NCBI RefSeq assembly: GCF_004965515.1
Contig: NZ_SSHH01000002.1
Span: 392,840-456,839 of the forward strand
Length of the DNA: 64,000 nucleotides
Source of the DNA: Alteraurantiacibacter aquimixticola
Lineage (GTDB): Bacteria > Pseudomonadota > Alphaproteobacteria > Sphingomonadales > Sphingomonadaceae
Reading direction: 5' to 3'
The position numbers were made by a program, and so were the translations under genes. The notes beneath the pieces were generated by a model. That model ran no database searches, was not told where the DNA came from, and worked only from the letters and a program-made list of their open reading frames with translations. Shown here one piece after another: positions 18,164-27,954 of the stretch (its first letter is position 1; every line of letters begins with the position of its first letter).

Positions 18164-18798
18164 TCATCGCCGTCGACGGACCGACCGCATCGGGCAAGGG
18201 CACCATCGCCAAGGCGCTGGGCAAGCATTTCCGCCTGCCGCATCTCGATACCGGCCTGCTCTATCGCGCGGTCGGTTACCAGGTGAAGCTCAATGGCGGC
18301 AATCCGAATGACGAGGGCGATGCGCTGAAAGCTGCGGAGATCTTCCCCGACGAGTTGCTCGGCCACCCTGCCTTGCGCAGCGAGGAGACGGGCGGGCTCG
18401 CCAGCCGCGTTTCGGTGCATCCGCAAGTGCGGGAGGCGCTGTTCGAGCGGCAGCGCGCCTTTGCCAAGCAGGAAGGCGGTGCGGTGCTCGACGGGCGCGA
18501 TATTGGCACCGTCATTGCGCCCGATGCGGACATCAAGCTGTTCGTCACCGCCAGCGTGGAAGCGCGGGCCAAGCGCCGCTGGCAGGAGATGTGCGACCGG
18601 GGCGAAAGCCACAGCCTGCTGGAAATCGAGGACGATCTGCGCCGCCGCGACGAGCGCGACCGCAACCGCGCCGCCGCGCCGCTTGTCGCCGCCGAGGATG
18701 CGGTGATGCTCGATACGTCGGAGATGGACCGCGATGCGGCCGTGGCCAAGGCCATCGAGATCGTGAACACGCTGACCGGGCAGCTGCCCTGCCCCTGA
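18160..18798 (+). CDS. cmk: Cytidylate kinase
   Basis: The product has 212 residues. It phosphorylates CMP and dCMP with ATP. MIIAVDGPTASGKGTIAKAL is the P-loop, PHLDTGLLYRAVGY is the CMP-binding signature, GGAVLDGRDIGTVIAPDADI and KLFVTASVEARAKRRWQEM follow, and the lid region holds DLRRRDERDRNRAAAPLV. Length is normal. The order aroA ... cmk ... rpsA is conserved widely in bacteria, here with additional genes between. It overlaps the upstream gene by four bases. Confidence 0.95.
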   Translation: MIIAVDGPTASGKGTIAKALGKHFRLPHLDTGLLYRAVGYQVKLNGGNPNDEGDALKAAEIFPDELLGHPALRSEETGGLASRVSVHPQVREALFERQRAFAKQEGGAVLDGRDIGTVIAPDADIKLFVTASVEARAKRRWQEMCDRGESHSLLEIEDDLRRRDERDRNRAAAPLVAAEDAVMLDTSEMDRDAAVAKAIEIVNTLTGQLPCP

Positions 18799-18799
18799 G

Positions 18800-19282
18800 C
18801 TATTGCTCCATCTGCGCCTGCACGTCCCGGCGCAGGCCCAGCATGAAGGCGACTTCCGCCACCACGAAGAGCGGGCCGACCAGCAGGCTCTTCAAGTCAT
18901 CGACGAAGGCGGGCTTGCGGCCTTCGAACCCGTGGCCGATGAACTGGAAGATCCAGCCGGCGACGAACAGGCCAATGCCCCAGCCCAGCCATTGCGCGGT
19001 GGGCAGCGCGGCCAGTGGCAAGGCCAGCCAGCAGCCCAGCCCCAAGAGCGCAGCCATGACGAGGCCGAAACGCAGGTCCAGCCGCAGGTAGAACACCGCA
19101 GCCGCCACGCTGGCGAGGATCGCCGGGTTGAGCGGCAGGCCGACCACCTCCCACAGCGGCCGCGACAAAAGCACCAGAACCGCCAGCACGATCATCGGAA
19201 TGCCGACAAGATGCGTCGCCACATTGCGGCGGTCGCGGTGATATTCGCCATAGGCGGCAAGGCTCTTGGCCAGCGCGCTCAT
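18800..19282 (-). CDS. Mpo1-like (DUF962) membrane protein
   Basis: The product has 160 residues from ATG 19282 (MSALAKSLAAYGEYHRDRRN). The family pattern YGEYHRDRRNVATHLVGIP, with its His residues, and the later QFIGHGFEGRKPAF match the Mpo1/YGL010w group. In yeast that group includes an iron-dependent dioxygenase of 2-hydroxy fatty acids. Four hydrophobic segments are visible. The conserved His residues that bind Fe in the yeast enzyme appear present (YH, TH, GHGFE). Convergent with cmk: the stops are one base apart. Confidence 0.85.
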   Translation of the reverse strand: MSALAKSLAAYGEYHRDRRNVATHLVGIPMIVLAVLVLLSRPLWEVVGLPLNPAILASVAAAVFYLRLDLRFGLVMAALLGLGCWLALPLAALPTAQWLGWGIGLFVAGWIFQFIGHGFEGRKPAFVDDLKSLLVGPLFVVAEVAFMLGLRRDVQAQMEQ

Positions 19283-19313
19283 TTTCGCTCTCCCGCTGCC
19301 CGGATGGGGCAGA

Positions 19314-20672
19314 TCAGGCTGCCTTGATAGCACCGTCCTGTGGCTTGTCCTGAGTCTTCTCGCGTTCGGCAATTTCCGCCCGGTAGACGAGCGTGTCGCC
19401 CACGCCTTTCAGCGAGGTTTCCTGCGGCTCCTCGAAAATCGTCCGCTCGCGCGTGCGCAGCCAGGTCGCTTCGGAAATGGCGAGGCCGTTGATCGGCGCC
19501 AGCGCTTCCAGCCGGGCAGCGACGTTCACCGTGTCGCCCCAATAGTCATAGGCCATGCGCGTTTCGCCGATCACGCCGCCCACCACCGGGCCGCTGTGAA
19601 TGCCTGCGCGCAGGCCTACCGTGCTCACGCCGCTCTTTTCGCGCAGTTCCTCGACGCGCGAGATCACGTCGGTAGCAAAGGCGATCGCGGCATCGGCGCA
19701 GTTGCGGGTCGAGACATTGCCGCCGGCGATGGCGAGATAGCAGTCGCCCACCGTCTTCACCTTTTCCACCTGGTGCCGCTCCGCACACTGATCCGCCATC
19801 TTGAAGAAGGCGTTGAGCAGTTCGACAAGGTGGCCCGGCGAAACGCGGCGCGCGAGGGCCGAGAAACCCACAAGGTCGATGAATACCACGCTGACGTCCG
19901 AATAGGAGTCGGCAACCACGCAACCTTCACGGATGCGCTGCACCGCCGCGCGCGGCAGCATGTTGAAGACCAGCTCCTCATTCCTCTGCCGCTCGAGATC
20001 GAAGCCCTCGGCCAGCGCAAAGGCGGCACGGCTGGTGCGCCCAACGGCAAGGTTGATGGAAAGCATCACCACCGCCCCGCTCATGTAGCTGAGCAACGCA
20101 TAGGTGAAGGCGGAGCTGTGCTCGTAACTCGGCATGAGCAAGGCGAACCAGCCCAGGATGTCCAGCGCCAGCCAGCCGATGAACATGCGCGGACTGCCCG
20201 CCAACACGACCGCGGCGAAGGCTGTCAGGATCAGCCGGTTGATGGTGAAGATGGCGGGAGAAGCCTGACCCATCGCGATCAGCTGGTCGGCCAGGATGGC
20301 GTTGATCTGCCCGCAAATAACGGAAAGCGCGAGCAGCGCGGCGAAGTCGATGAACTGGTGGCGATAGTAATATTCCCACCAGGTCGAAGCGATATAGGCG
20401 CCGCTGACCGCCAGCGTCGCGCCCACCAGCACGGCCAGCTGCGCGCCGTCGCCGGGCTTGGCGAACATCGGGTTGATGACCGAATAGGCCAGCGCAACGG
20501 CCATGAAGATCACGCAATAGAGGCGCACGAAGGGCAATCGCAACGCGCGCGACGCCTCGATATAGCGCACCTCCGTGTCCGGATTCGCAAACCGGCTGAA
20601 AACGCCGGGTTGCAGTATATTGCCCCCATTTTCAGTGTCAGCAAAGCGGCTGACAGCCTCAGGCTGTTCCAC
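19314..20672 (-). CDS. Membrane-bound class III adenylate/guanylate cyclase
   Basis: The product has 452 residues from GTG 20672, which has GAGGGGGG just upstream; an in-frame ATG at 20732 adds 20 residues with a poor site. The first half has five or six membrane helices (for example LYCVIFMAVALAYSVINPMF and LILTAFAAVVLAGSPRMFIG). The cytoplasmic catalytic domain shows metal Asp in VVFIDLVGFSALAR and in VKTVGDCYLAIAG (which also supplies the base-reading Lys), and DYWGDTVNVAARLEAL with the transition-state Asn and Arg. All key residues are present, so it should make cAMP; Lys/Asp at the purine-reading sites favour ATP. The sensing input is unknown. Confidence 0.92.
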   Translation of the reverse strand: MEQPEAVSRFADTENGGNILQPGVFSRFANPDTEVRYIEASRALRLPFVRLYCVIFMAVALAYSVINPMFAKPGDGAQLAVLVGATLAVSGAYIASTWWEYYYRHQFIDFAALLALSVICGQINAILADQLIAMGQASPAIFTINRLILTAFAAVVLAGSPRMFIGWLALDILGWFALLMPSYEHSSAFTYALLSYMSGAVVMLSINLAVGRTSRAAFALAEGFDLERQRNEELVFNMLPRAAVQRIREGCVVADSYSDVSVVFIDLVGFSALARRVSPGHLVELLNAFFKMADQCAERHQVEKVKTVGDCYLAIAGGNVSTRNCADAAIAFATDVISRVEELREKSGVSTVGLRAGIHSGPVVGGVIGETRMAYDYWGDTVNVAARLEALAPINGLAISEATWLRTRERTIFEEPQETSLKGVGDTLVYRAEIAEREKTQDKPQDGAIKAA

Positions 20673-21110
20673 GATTCCCCCCTCTCGCAAGATATCCCTC
20701 TCTCTCGCGACCCCCAAGTGTGACGGCGCCATAGCACAGATTCGTTTGCAACCTAACTTAATGGCGCATTGTGACGCGCAATGGCCCAGGCCCCACCGGC
20801 GATGATGTGCGGTTTTCCTTGCCTTCGCGCCCTTTTTCGCCTAGGCGCGCGCCCGTCTGACGGACAGGGGACATGTCTGCGGGCGACCAAGCACGAATGG
20901 CCGGTTTTTCCACCGGGGTGCAACGACACCCAGCCCATTCGCATTTGGCGCTCCTTTACATCCCCCCGCCCCGACGGCGCCCGCACCGGCACTCGGCCGC
21001 GCGGGCAGTTCGGCCCTCTTGGCCCACCAAGGCAATGGTGCCGCGGTGGAGAAAGACCCCGGAAAACAATCCGGTGGCCGGAAACAAGTTGAATTAGGAA
21101 ACCCATTTCT
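20673..21110. other. Non-coding region upstream of rpsA and the cyclase
   Basis: This divergent gap of about 440 bases must contain the promoters of rpsA and the cyclase gene. An inverted repeat CATTG ... CAATG lies near 20767-20783 and may be a protein-binding site. ORFs through it are short and biased and none is supported. No riboswitch or small RNA was recognised. S1 is known to control its own translation in some bacteria, so a leader structure is possible. Confidence 0.5.
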
Positions 21111-22808
<1,698 letters not shown>

Positions 22809-22831
22809 GCTCACGGCCTTTCCGGCCTGAC

Positions 22832-22876
22832 GAAATGGGCCCGTCCGCTGACAATAGCGGGCGGGCCATTTCTTTT
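22832..22876 (+). terminator. Intrinsic terminator after rpsA
   Basis: Arms GAAATGGGCCCGTCCGCT and AGCGGGCGGGCCATTTC pair with one bulge and one G-U around a six-base loop (GACAAT), followed by TTTT. It ends the rpsA transcript just before the GFA gene. Confidence 0.9.
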
Positions 22877-22904
22877 GGGGGCCGGAAGACCTAGACTGCG
22901 GCAC

Positions 22905-23309
22905 ATGAAAGCCAGCTGCCAATGCGGGGCGCTAGTCGCCTCTATCGATGATAGTGCGACGCCTTATGTCGTCGCCTGCCATTGCAGCGACTGCCGCAAA
23001 CGGAGCGGCTCTCCCTTCGGCGCGATGGCCTATTACCCCGCCGCAACTGTCAGGTTCGCAGGCGAAATCCGCGAATATTCCCGGCCCACCGATGCGGGAA
23101 CGACCTACACCACCGGTTTCTGCCCCGCCTGCGGCAGCTCGATCACCGGCAAGGCGAGCCGCATGCCCGATATCGTGGGCGTCGCGGTAGGCTGTTTCGA
23201 CGATGGCGAGGCGCCCGCCCCCGCCCGCTCGGTCTATGAGCAGGGCAAGTTCGGCTGGGTCGAATTGCCGGGCGAGATGACCCACCACCCGCAAGGACGC
23301 GACACATGA
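22905..23309 (+). CDS. GFA (glutathione-dependent formaldehyde-activating) family protein
   Basis: The product has 134 residues from ATG 22905 (MKASCQCGALVASID). Zinc ligands are clear: CQCGA, CHCSDCRKRSGSPFG, and CPACGSS. These place it in the GFA/CENP-V fold. The founding enzyme was proposed to join formaldehyde to glutathione, but most members lack a known function. The upstream in-frame start at 22875 lies inside the terminator and is rejected. Its stop overlaps the glyoxalase II start by four bases, so a glutathione-linked role is reasonable. Confidence 0.9.
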   Translation: MKASCQCGALVASIDDSATPYVVACHCSDCRKRSGSPFGAMAYYPAATVRFAGEIREYSRPTDAGTTYTTGFCPACGSSITGKASRMPDIVGVAVGCFDDGEAPAPARSVYEQGKFGWVELPGEMTHHPQGRDT

Positions 23310-24070
23310 GCAGCCTCGAAATCCACCAGTTCCCCTGCCTGTCGGACAATTACGGCTATCTCGTCCACGATCCCGCCAGCGGGGAGACGACCTGCATCGA
23401 TACGCCCGATGCCGGGCAATATCTTTACCAGGCCGATCTCAAGGGCTGGACGATCACCCAGATCTGGAACACCCATTGGCACCCCGATCACGCGGGCGGG
23501 AACGAGGCGATCAAGGCGGCTACCGGCTGCAGGGTCTTCGCCCCGCTTGTCGATGCCGAGAAGATCGCCGCGATCGACGTGACGGTGCGCGATGGCGATC
23601 TGGTGAAGCTGGGCGAGCACACCGCCGCCGTTATCGACGTGGGCGGCCATACGATGGGCCACATCGCCTACCATCTGCCCGATAGCGGGATCGCCTTTGT
23701 CGGCGATTCGCTCTTCGCATTGGGCTGTGGCCGCATGTTCGAAGGCACCGCGCCGCAATTCTGGGATTCGCTGCTGCGCCTGCGCCACCTGCCGCCGGAA
23801 ACCACGCTCTATTGCGCGCATGAATATACCGCGGCCAATGCCAAGTTCGCACTCCATGCCGATCCCGACAACGAGGCCCTGCGCGACTATGCGCAGGAGG
23901 TGACAATGAAGCGGGCGAAGGGTGAACCGACCGTGCCTTTCATTCTGGAAAGGGAAATCGCCACCAACCCCTTCCTGCGCGCCGATGCGCCCGATATGCA
24001 GGCGCGCTGGGGCGGCGACCTCCCCTACGAGACCTTTGCCGCGCTACGCGCCGCGAAAGACAATTTCTGA
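23306..24070 (+). CDS. gloB: Hydroxyacylglutathione hydrolase (glyoxalase II)
   Basis: The product has 254 residues. It hydrolyses S-lactoylglutathione to lactate and glutathione, the second step of methylglyoxal removal. NTHWHPDHAGGNEA is the metallo-beta-lactamase H-x-H-x-D-H metal motif; VGGHTMGHIAYHL and YCAHEYTAANAKFAL supply further metal ligands, and FVGDSLFALGCGRMFEG the bridging Asp. The C-terminal substrate-binding region (VPFILEREIATNPFLRADAP) ends with a Lys/Asp/Asn/Phe tail. Translationally coupled to the GFA gene. Confidence 0.94.
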   Translation: MSSLEIHQFPCLSDNYGYLVHDPASGETTCIDTPDAGQYLYQADLKGWTITQIWNTHWHPDHAGGNEAIKAATGCRVFAPLVDAEKIAAIDVTVRDGDLVKLGEHTAAVIDVGGHTMGHIAYHLPDSGIAFVGDSLFALGCGRMFEGTAPQFWDSLLRLRHLPPETTLYCAHEYTAANAKFALHADPDNEALRDYAQEVTMKRAKGEPTVPFILEREIATNPFLRADAPDMQARWGGDLPYETFAALRAAKDNF

Positions 24071-24088
24071 CACTGGGCAAACACAATC

Positions 24089-25225
24089 ATGACATCACCG
24101 GAGCAGAAGCTCAAAATCCTCCTCATGACCGAGGCGTGGCAGAGCGCGCTGGCCTGCATCCAGTCGCTGGGCCGCAGGGGGCATGAGATCCACGTGCTGG
24201 TGGGCAACGACCCCGAGCTTCTCAATGCCAAGTCGTCCTGGGTAAAGGGCGTCACCCGCTTCCCCCGCAGCATGAAGGCCGAAGGGGATGCAAAAGCCCT
24301 GCTGGACTTCGTGGAGGAGCGAGGCTTCGACATCGTGATCCCGATCAGCGATTACGATGCGGAAATTGCCGCAGTGGCCAGGGAACACCCGCAGTTGGGC
24401 GAGCGGTTCGTTTCGAGCTCCAGCGATGCGATTGCCGTCGCCCGCAGCCGGAACCGCACGGTCGAGCTGGCCCGCAAGCTCGGCATCGGCGTTCCCCCCA
24501 CCGAATTCGTCACGCGCGAGACGGCGGCGAAGGCGTTGGAGAAGCTGGGCTTTCCCGCCTATCTCAAGGCCTCGTCGTCCACCGGCTCATTCGGCGTGCA
24601 GCGCCTGTCGACAATGGACCAGCTGGAACAGGCTCTCGCGAAGCTTCCCGAGGATGCCGAAATCCAGGTGCAGCAGGAAGTCACGGGCGTGAGCCATGGC
24701 GTGACCGGCTTCTGCCGCCATGGCGAGGTGCTGGGAAGTTTCGCCTTCCGCCACGCCTACAAGACCAATCTGGGCGGCGCGCAGGCGCATCTGCTACTTG
24801 CCGACGAACCGCAGCTGCACGACATCCTGGGAAAGGTCGCACGCGAGCTGGACTGGCATGGCGGGATCGACCTCGACCTGATCGTGTCTCCCGAGCACGG
24901 TCCTGTGCTGCTGGAGATCAACCCGCGCCTGTCGGGCACCGCGGTCTTCGCGCTCAAGCGCGGTGTCGACCTGCCGGCAGGCTACCTGCCCACCTCCACC
25001 TCGCCCGAGGACCTGCAAGCCGCGCCGTTGAATCCGAATGCCACCGGCTTCATCAACATTCCGCGCGAGATGATCCTGCTGCAGGCTGGCGGGAAGAAGA
25101 TGCGCGAAATCGCCCTTGGTTTCAGGCGGCAGCACAAATGCGCCGACAGCTGGTTTGCCAATGATCCTGGCTACAGCCGGGCGCTGTTCAACGCCGTGCA
25201 GGTCGGTTGGCTGCGGCAGGGGTGA
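24089..25225 (+). CDS. ATP-grasp domain enzyme, substrate unknown
   Basis: The product has 378 residues with the three ATP-grasp parts: a Rossmann-like N-terminal domain (LKILLMTEAWQSALACIQSL, IVIPISDYDAEIAAVA), a nucleotide-binding centre (AYLKASSSTGSFGVQRL, EIQVQQEVTGVSHGVTGFCR) and the metal site GPVLLEINPRLSGTAVFAL. Such enzymes form amide or thioester bonds through acyl phosphates. The layout resembles carboxylate-amine ligases of carbamoyl-phosphate-synthase-like type, but there is no clear partner nearby. It stands 18 bases after gloB. A substrate cannot be deduced from the sequence. Confidence 0.85.
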   Translation: MTSPEQKLKILLMTEAWQSALACIQSLGRRGHEIHVLVGNDPELLNAKSSWVKGVTRFPRSMKAEGDAKALLDFVEERGFDIVIPISDYDAEIAAVAREHPQLGERFVSSSSDAIAVARSRNRTVELARKLGIGVPPTEFVTRETAAKALEKLGFPAYLKASSSTGSFGVQRLSTMDQLEQALAKLPEDAEIQVQQEVTGVSHGVTGFCRHGEVLGSFAFRHAYKTNLGGAQAHLLLADEPQLHDILGKVARELDWHGGIDLDLIVSPEHGPVLLEINPRLSGTAVFALKRGVDLPAGYLPTSTSPEDLQAAPLNPNATGFINIPREMILLQAGGKKMREIALGFRRQHKCADSWFANDPGYSRALFNAVQVGWLRQG

Positions 25226-25270
25226 GAGCGAACCGGTCCCGGTCCGCTTCCACACCACTGCTCCTGGCCG

Positions 25271-25474
25271 TCAGTCCTTCAACACGAAGGTCAGCTTCAG
25301 TGTACAGCGCCATTCGGTGATGGCATCGCCGTTGACGGTGCATTTGATATCGCTGACCCACACGCCGGTGATGTTGTCGAGCGTCTTGGAAGCGCGGGCG
25401 ACGCCCTGCTTCACGGCATCCTCGATCCCCACGGTGGAGGCCGAGATGACTTCGGTTACCTTGGCGATGGACAT
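25271..25474 (-). CDS. Dodecin
   Basis: The product has 67 residues, the standard size. Dodecin assembles into a 12-subunit shell that binds flavins. The family sequence is easily seen: IAKVTEVISASTVGIEDAVK, QGVARASKTLDNITGVWVSD, and the conserved Trp in that segment that stacks on flavin. The C-terminal half is a beta-strand pair (DAITEWRCTLKLTFVL). It stands alone, convergent with the ATP-grasp gene. Confidence 0.96.
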   Translation of the reverse strand: MSIAKVTEVISASTVGIEDAVKQGVARASKTLDNITGVWVSDIKCTVNGDAITEWRCTLKLTFVLKD

Positions 25475-25490
25475 GATATTCTCTCCTTGC

Positions 25491-26426
25491 TCATTGGGGG
25501 GAAACGGCCTTCTCGCGGGCCTCGGCGACCATCAGGCCGCGGTCGATCATCCAGTCCTCGATCGTCCCCGGCCAGTTCTGCAATGAGACGAGGTCGGTCG
25601 CCTCACCCATATTGTAGGCGTGGCCGCCCTCCTGGTAAACATGAAGCTCCGCCGGCGCGCCGCCCGCGCGCAGGGCCACGAAGATGTCGATCGTGGGCTG
25701 CGCGCAGCATTCGTCATCGGCGGCGGTGGAGAGCAGGATCGGCACCGTATCCGGGCCGATTTCCTCCACCTCGCCCGCCCATGGGCCGGGGAAGACGAGG
25801 ATGCCGAAATCGGGCTGGGGATCGCCTGACGCGTCGAGCGCATCGCCCTCGCCTTCGGGTGGATCTGGCGGGCTGAGCAGCGTCATGCGGGCCAGCTCGC
25901 CACCGGCGGAGAAACCCATCACGCCCACTGCTTCGGGATCGACGCCGAATTCGCCCGCATCGCGGCGGATCAGGCGCATGGCGCGCTCTGCATCTTGCCG
26001 CGCATCCTCGATGGTCCAGGGCGCGCCTTCCTCACGGGCGAGGCGGTAATAGAGCACGAAGGCGGCAACGCCGCGGGCGGCGAACCATTGCGCTACGTCG
26101 CGCCCCTCGGTGGTGGTCACCAGCTCCTCGTGCCCGCCGCCCGGCATGATGAGGACGGCGCTGCCATTGGCGTGCTCGGGATCGGCGGCATAGAAGTGGA
26201 CCGAGGGATCGTTGATCTGCTTGGTCCACCAGTCCTGGCTGACTTCGGGAATATCGCGGCGATCCTCGAAACCGGGGACGCCCGCTTCCCAGAGCGCAAT
26301 GCGCACGCCTTCCTGTGCCTCACCGGCGTCGGCCGCAATCTCAGCCTGCTCCGGCGCCTCGGCACACGCCGTTATGGTAGCGCTACCAATACTAAGGGCA
26401 ACAATACCCCGCAAACAATCCCTCAC
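25491..26426 (-). CDS. Alpha/beta-hydrolase esterase, putative lipoprotein
   Basis: The product has 311 residues. The start is GTG 26426 with AGAGGAGAGG upstream. A lipobox-like ITAC at the end of the signal (MRDCLRGIVALSIGSATITA, C21) suggests lipid anchoring. The hydrolase core is clear: VLIMPGGGHEEL (oxyanion), VGVMGFSAGGELA (nucleophile Ser), PILLSTAADDECC (acid) and YQEGGHAYNMGEA (His). This set resembles BD-FAE/acetylxylan-esterase-type proteins that deacetylate sugars outside the cytoplasm. The substrate is unknown. Followed after 16 bases by dodecin on the same strand. Confidence 0.88.
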   Translation of the reverse strand: MRDCLRGIVALSIGSATITACAEAPEQAEIAADAGEAQEGVRIALWEAGVPGFEDRRDIPEVSQDWWTKQINDPSVHFYAADPEHANGSAVLIMPGGGHEELVTTTEGRDVAQWFAARGVAAFVLYYRLAREEGAPWTIEDARQDAERAMRLIRRDAGEFGVDPEAVGVMGFSAGGELARMTLLSPPDPPEGEGDALDASGDPQPDFGILVFPGPWAGEVEEIGPDTVPILLSTAADDECCAQPTIDIFVALRAGGAPAELHVYQEGGHAYNMGEATDLVSLQNWPGTIEDWMIDRGLMVAEAREKAVSPQ

Positions 26427-26508
26427 CCGACCTCTCCTCTTGGAAAGGCCGGAGATTGCGGCGATGCGGGGGTGTAGTCAAGCGCCCGCCATCGGGCAGG
26501 CACCGGAC

Positions 26509-27099
26509 TCAGATGTCGGCGATGACCTTGTCGGCCAGCGCTGAATCGGCGGCGGCGTCATGCCGGTCGGCGATCAGCGCTGCTGCGGCGGCGGTCGAAG
26601 CCTCGGCAGCCTTGGCGCGCAGCGAATCCACCGCGGCACGTTCGGCCGCGGCGATCTTTTCGGCAGCCATCTTCTCGCGGCGGGCGACGGCGGCGGTGGT
26701 ATCCTTCTTCGCCTTGGCGATGATGCCATCGGCCTCGGCCTTGGCATTTTCCAGCATCGCTTCCGCGTCCTTCTCGGCACCGGCGATCTTGGCCGCATAT
26801 TCCTCGCGCAGCGCGTCTGCTTCGGCGCGCAGCTGCTTCGCCTCGTCGAGGTTGCTGCGGATTTCGGCGATCTTCTTGTCGAGGCCGCCAGCGATGATCT
26901 TGTGCACGCCCTTCCAGATGAGGATCACCAGGAAGACGAACATCGCCAGCCCGACCCAACCACCGGGGCCGAAGATGAATTCCGGACCGGCATGGGCCGC
27001 ATCGCCATGTTCGACGACAGCATGCGATTCTTCCATCGCGGTCGCCATTTCGGGATCCTCGGTCGTGAAGACCTGCGGGAGATCGGTCTGGTTAGCCAT
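26509..27099 (-). CDS. atpF: ATP synthase F0 subunit b
   Basis: The product has 196 residues. An N-terminal leader (residues 1-45) precedes one membrane helix (GWVGLAMFVFLVILIWKGV), then a long charged coiled coil (IAEIRSNLDEAKQLRAEADA, IAKAKKDTTAAVARREKMAA). This is the b-type stator that links F1 to subunit a. Alphaproteobacteria carry two such genes, b' then b; this is the second. Its start overlaps the end of b' by eight bases, so they are coupled. It ends the F0 operon; F1 genes are not here. Confidence 0.9.
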   Translation of the reverse strand: MANQTDLPQVFTTEDPEMATAMEESHAVVEHGDAAHAGPEFIFGPGGWVGLAMFVFLVILIWKGVHKIIAGGLDKKIAEIRSNLDEAKQLRAEADALREEYAAKIAGAEKDAEAMLENAKAEADGIIAKAKKDTTAAVARREKMAAEKIAAAERAAVDSLRAKAAEASTAAAAALIADRHDAAADSALADKVIADI

Positions 27100-27586
27100 T
27101 GGCCATCGCCTTCTTCACTGCGACCGAGGCCGCGGCCTTGTCCACCTCGATGCCGGCGAGGCGCGAGACGATATCCTGCGCTGCCTCTGCGGCGACCGAC
27201 TGGATCTCGCCTTCTGCCTTGGTACGGGCGGAATTGATGCGCGCCTCGGCCTCGGCAGCCTGCGTGTCGATCGCGGCCTGCACCTTGGCGAGCTTCTTCT
27301 CGCTGGAGGCGGCGGCCTTGGCCTTCGCCTCGCTCACCAGCGCATGCGCGGCGGCACGGTTCTCGTTCTCCCGCTTGCGCCAGGCTTCCTCCTGCTCGTC
27401 GGCGGCGTCGCGTGCAGCCTGGGCTGCGGCAAGGTCGTCGGCGATCTGCTTGTCGCGCAGGCCCACCGTGTCCATCACCTTGGGGACCATGCCCCGGCCG
27501 ATGACGAAGAACACGAAGCCAAAGATAACCAGCAACCAGAAGATCTGGCTGGAATAGGTTTCGGCCAATTGGGCTATCTGGGGCAT
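27092..27586 (-). CDS. ATP synthase F0 subunit b'
   Basis: The product has 164 residues. The N-terminus MPQIAQLAETYSSQIFWLLV, then IFGFVFFVIGRGMVPKVMDT, is the b' form: a membrane helix very near the N-terminus and a short basic turn. A coiled coil follows (LAAAQAARDAADEQEEAWRK, EKKLAKVQAAIDTQAAEAEA). It forms a heterodimer with subunit b as peripheral stalk of the ATP synthase. It lies between atpE and atpF, as expected for alphaproteobacteria. Confidence 0.92.
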   Translation of the reverse strand: MPQIAQLAETYSSQIFWLLVIFGFVFFVIGRGMVPKVMDTVGLRDKQIADDLAAAQAARDAADEQEEAWRKRENENRAAAHALVSEAKAKAAASSEKKLAKVQAAIDTQAAEAEARINSARTKAEGEIQSVAAEAAQDIVSRLAGIEVDKAAASVAVKKAMANG

Positions 27587-27668
27587 GGACGGATTCCGGC
27601 TGTCGTCAGGAAAACAATATCAGTTTCCGGCCGGACACGCATGGCCCGGCCGGGAAACAGAGGGTTCG

Positions 27669-27896
27669 TCAGGCGACGAAGATCAGGATCATCGCCACGA
27701 CGAAGGCCAGCAGGCCGAGAAGCTCGGCTGCGGCGAAGCCGATGAACAGGCGGCCCTGCTGGCCGTCTGCGGCGCCGGGATTGCGCAGCGCGCTCTCGAG
27801 GAACGAGCCGAACACGTTACCCACACCGATGGCGGCCATGCCGGCACCGATCGCGGCGAGACCTGCACCAACGAGCTTTGCAGCTTCTGCGTCCAT
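27669..27896 (-). CDS. atpE: ATP synthase F0 subunit c
   Basis: The product has 75 residues from ATG 27896 (MDAEAAKLVGAGLAAIGAGM). The two helices form the rotor ring: the first is Gly-rich with GAGMAAIGVGNVFGSFLESA, the loop has RNPGAADGQQG, and the second holds the ion-carrying Glu58 in GFAAAELLGLLAFVVAM. The in-frame ORF extends upstream but includes no family sequence, so it is trimmed. Standard length. Confidence 0.96.
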   Translation of the reverse strand: MDAEAAKLVGAGLAAIGAGMAAIGVGNVFGSFLESALRNPGAADGQQGRLFIGFAAAELLGLLAFVVAMILIFVA

Positions 27897-27954
27897 TGTA
27901 ATTTCCTTTCGTTGAACTTGTTCGAAATTGAAGATGGGTCGAATTTGAAAAGGC

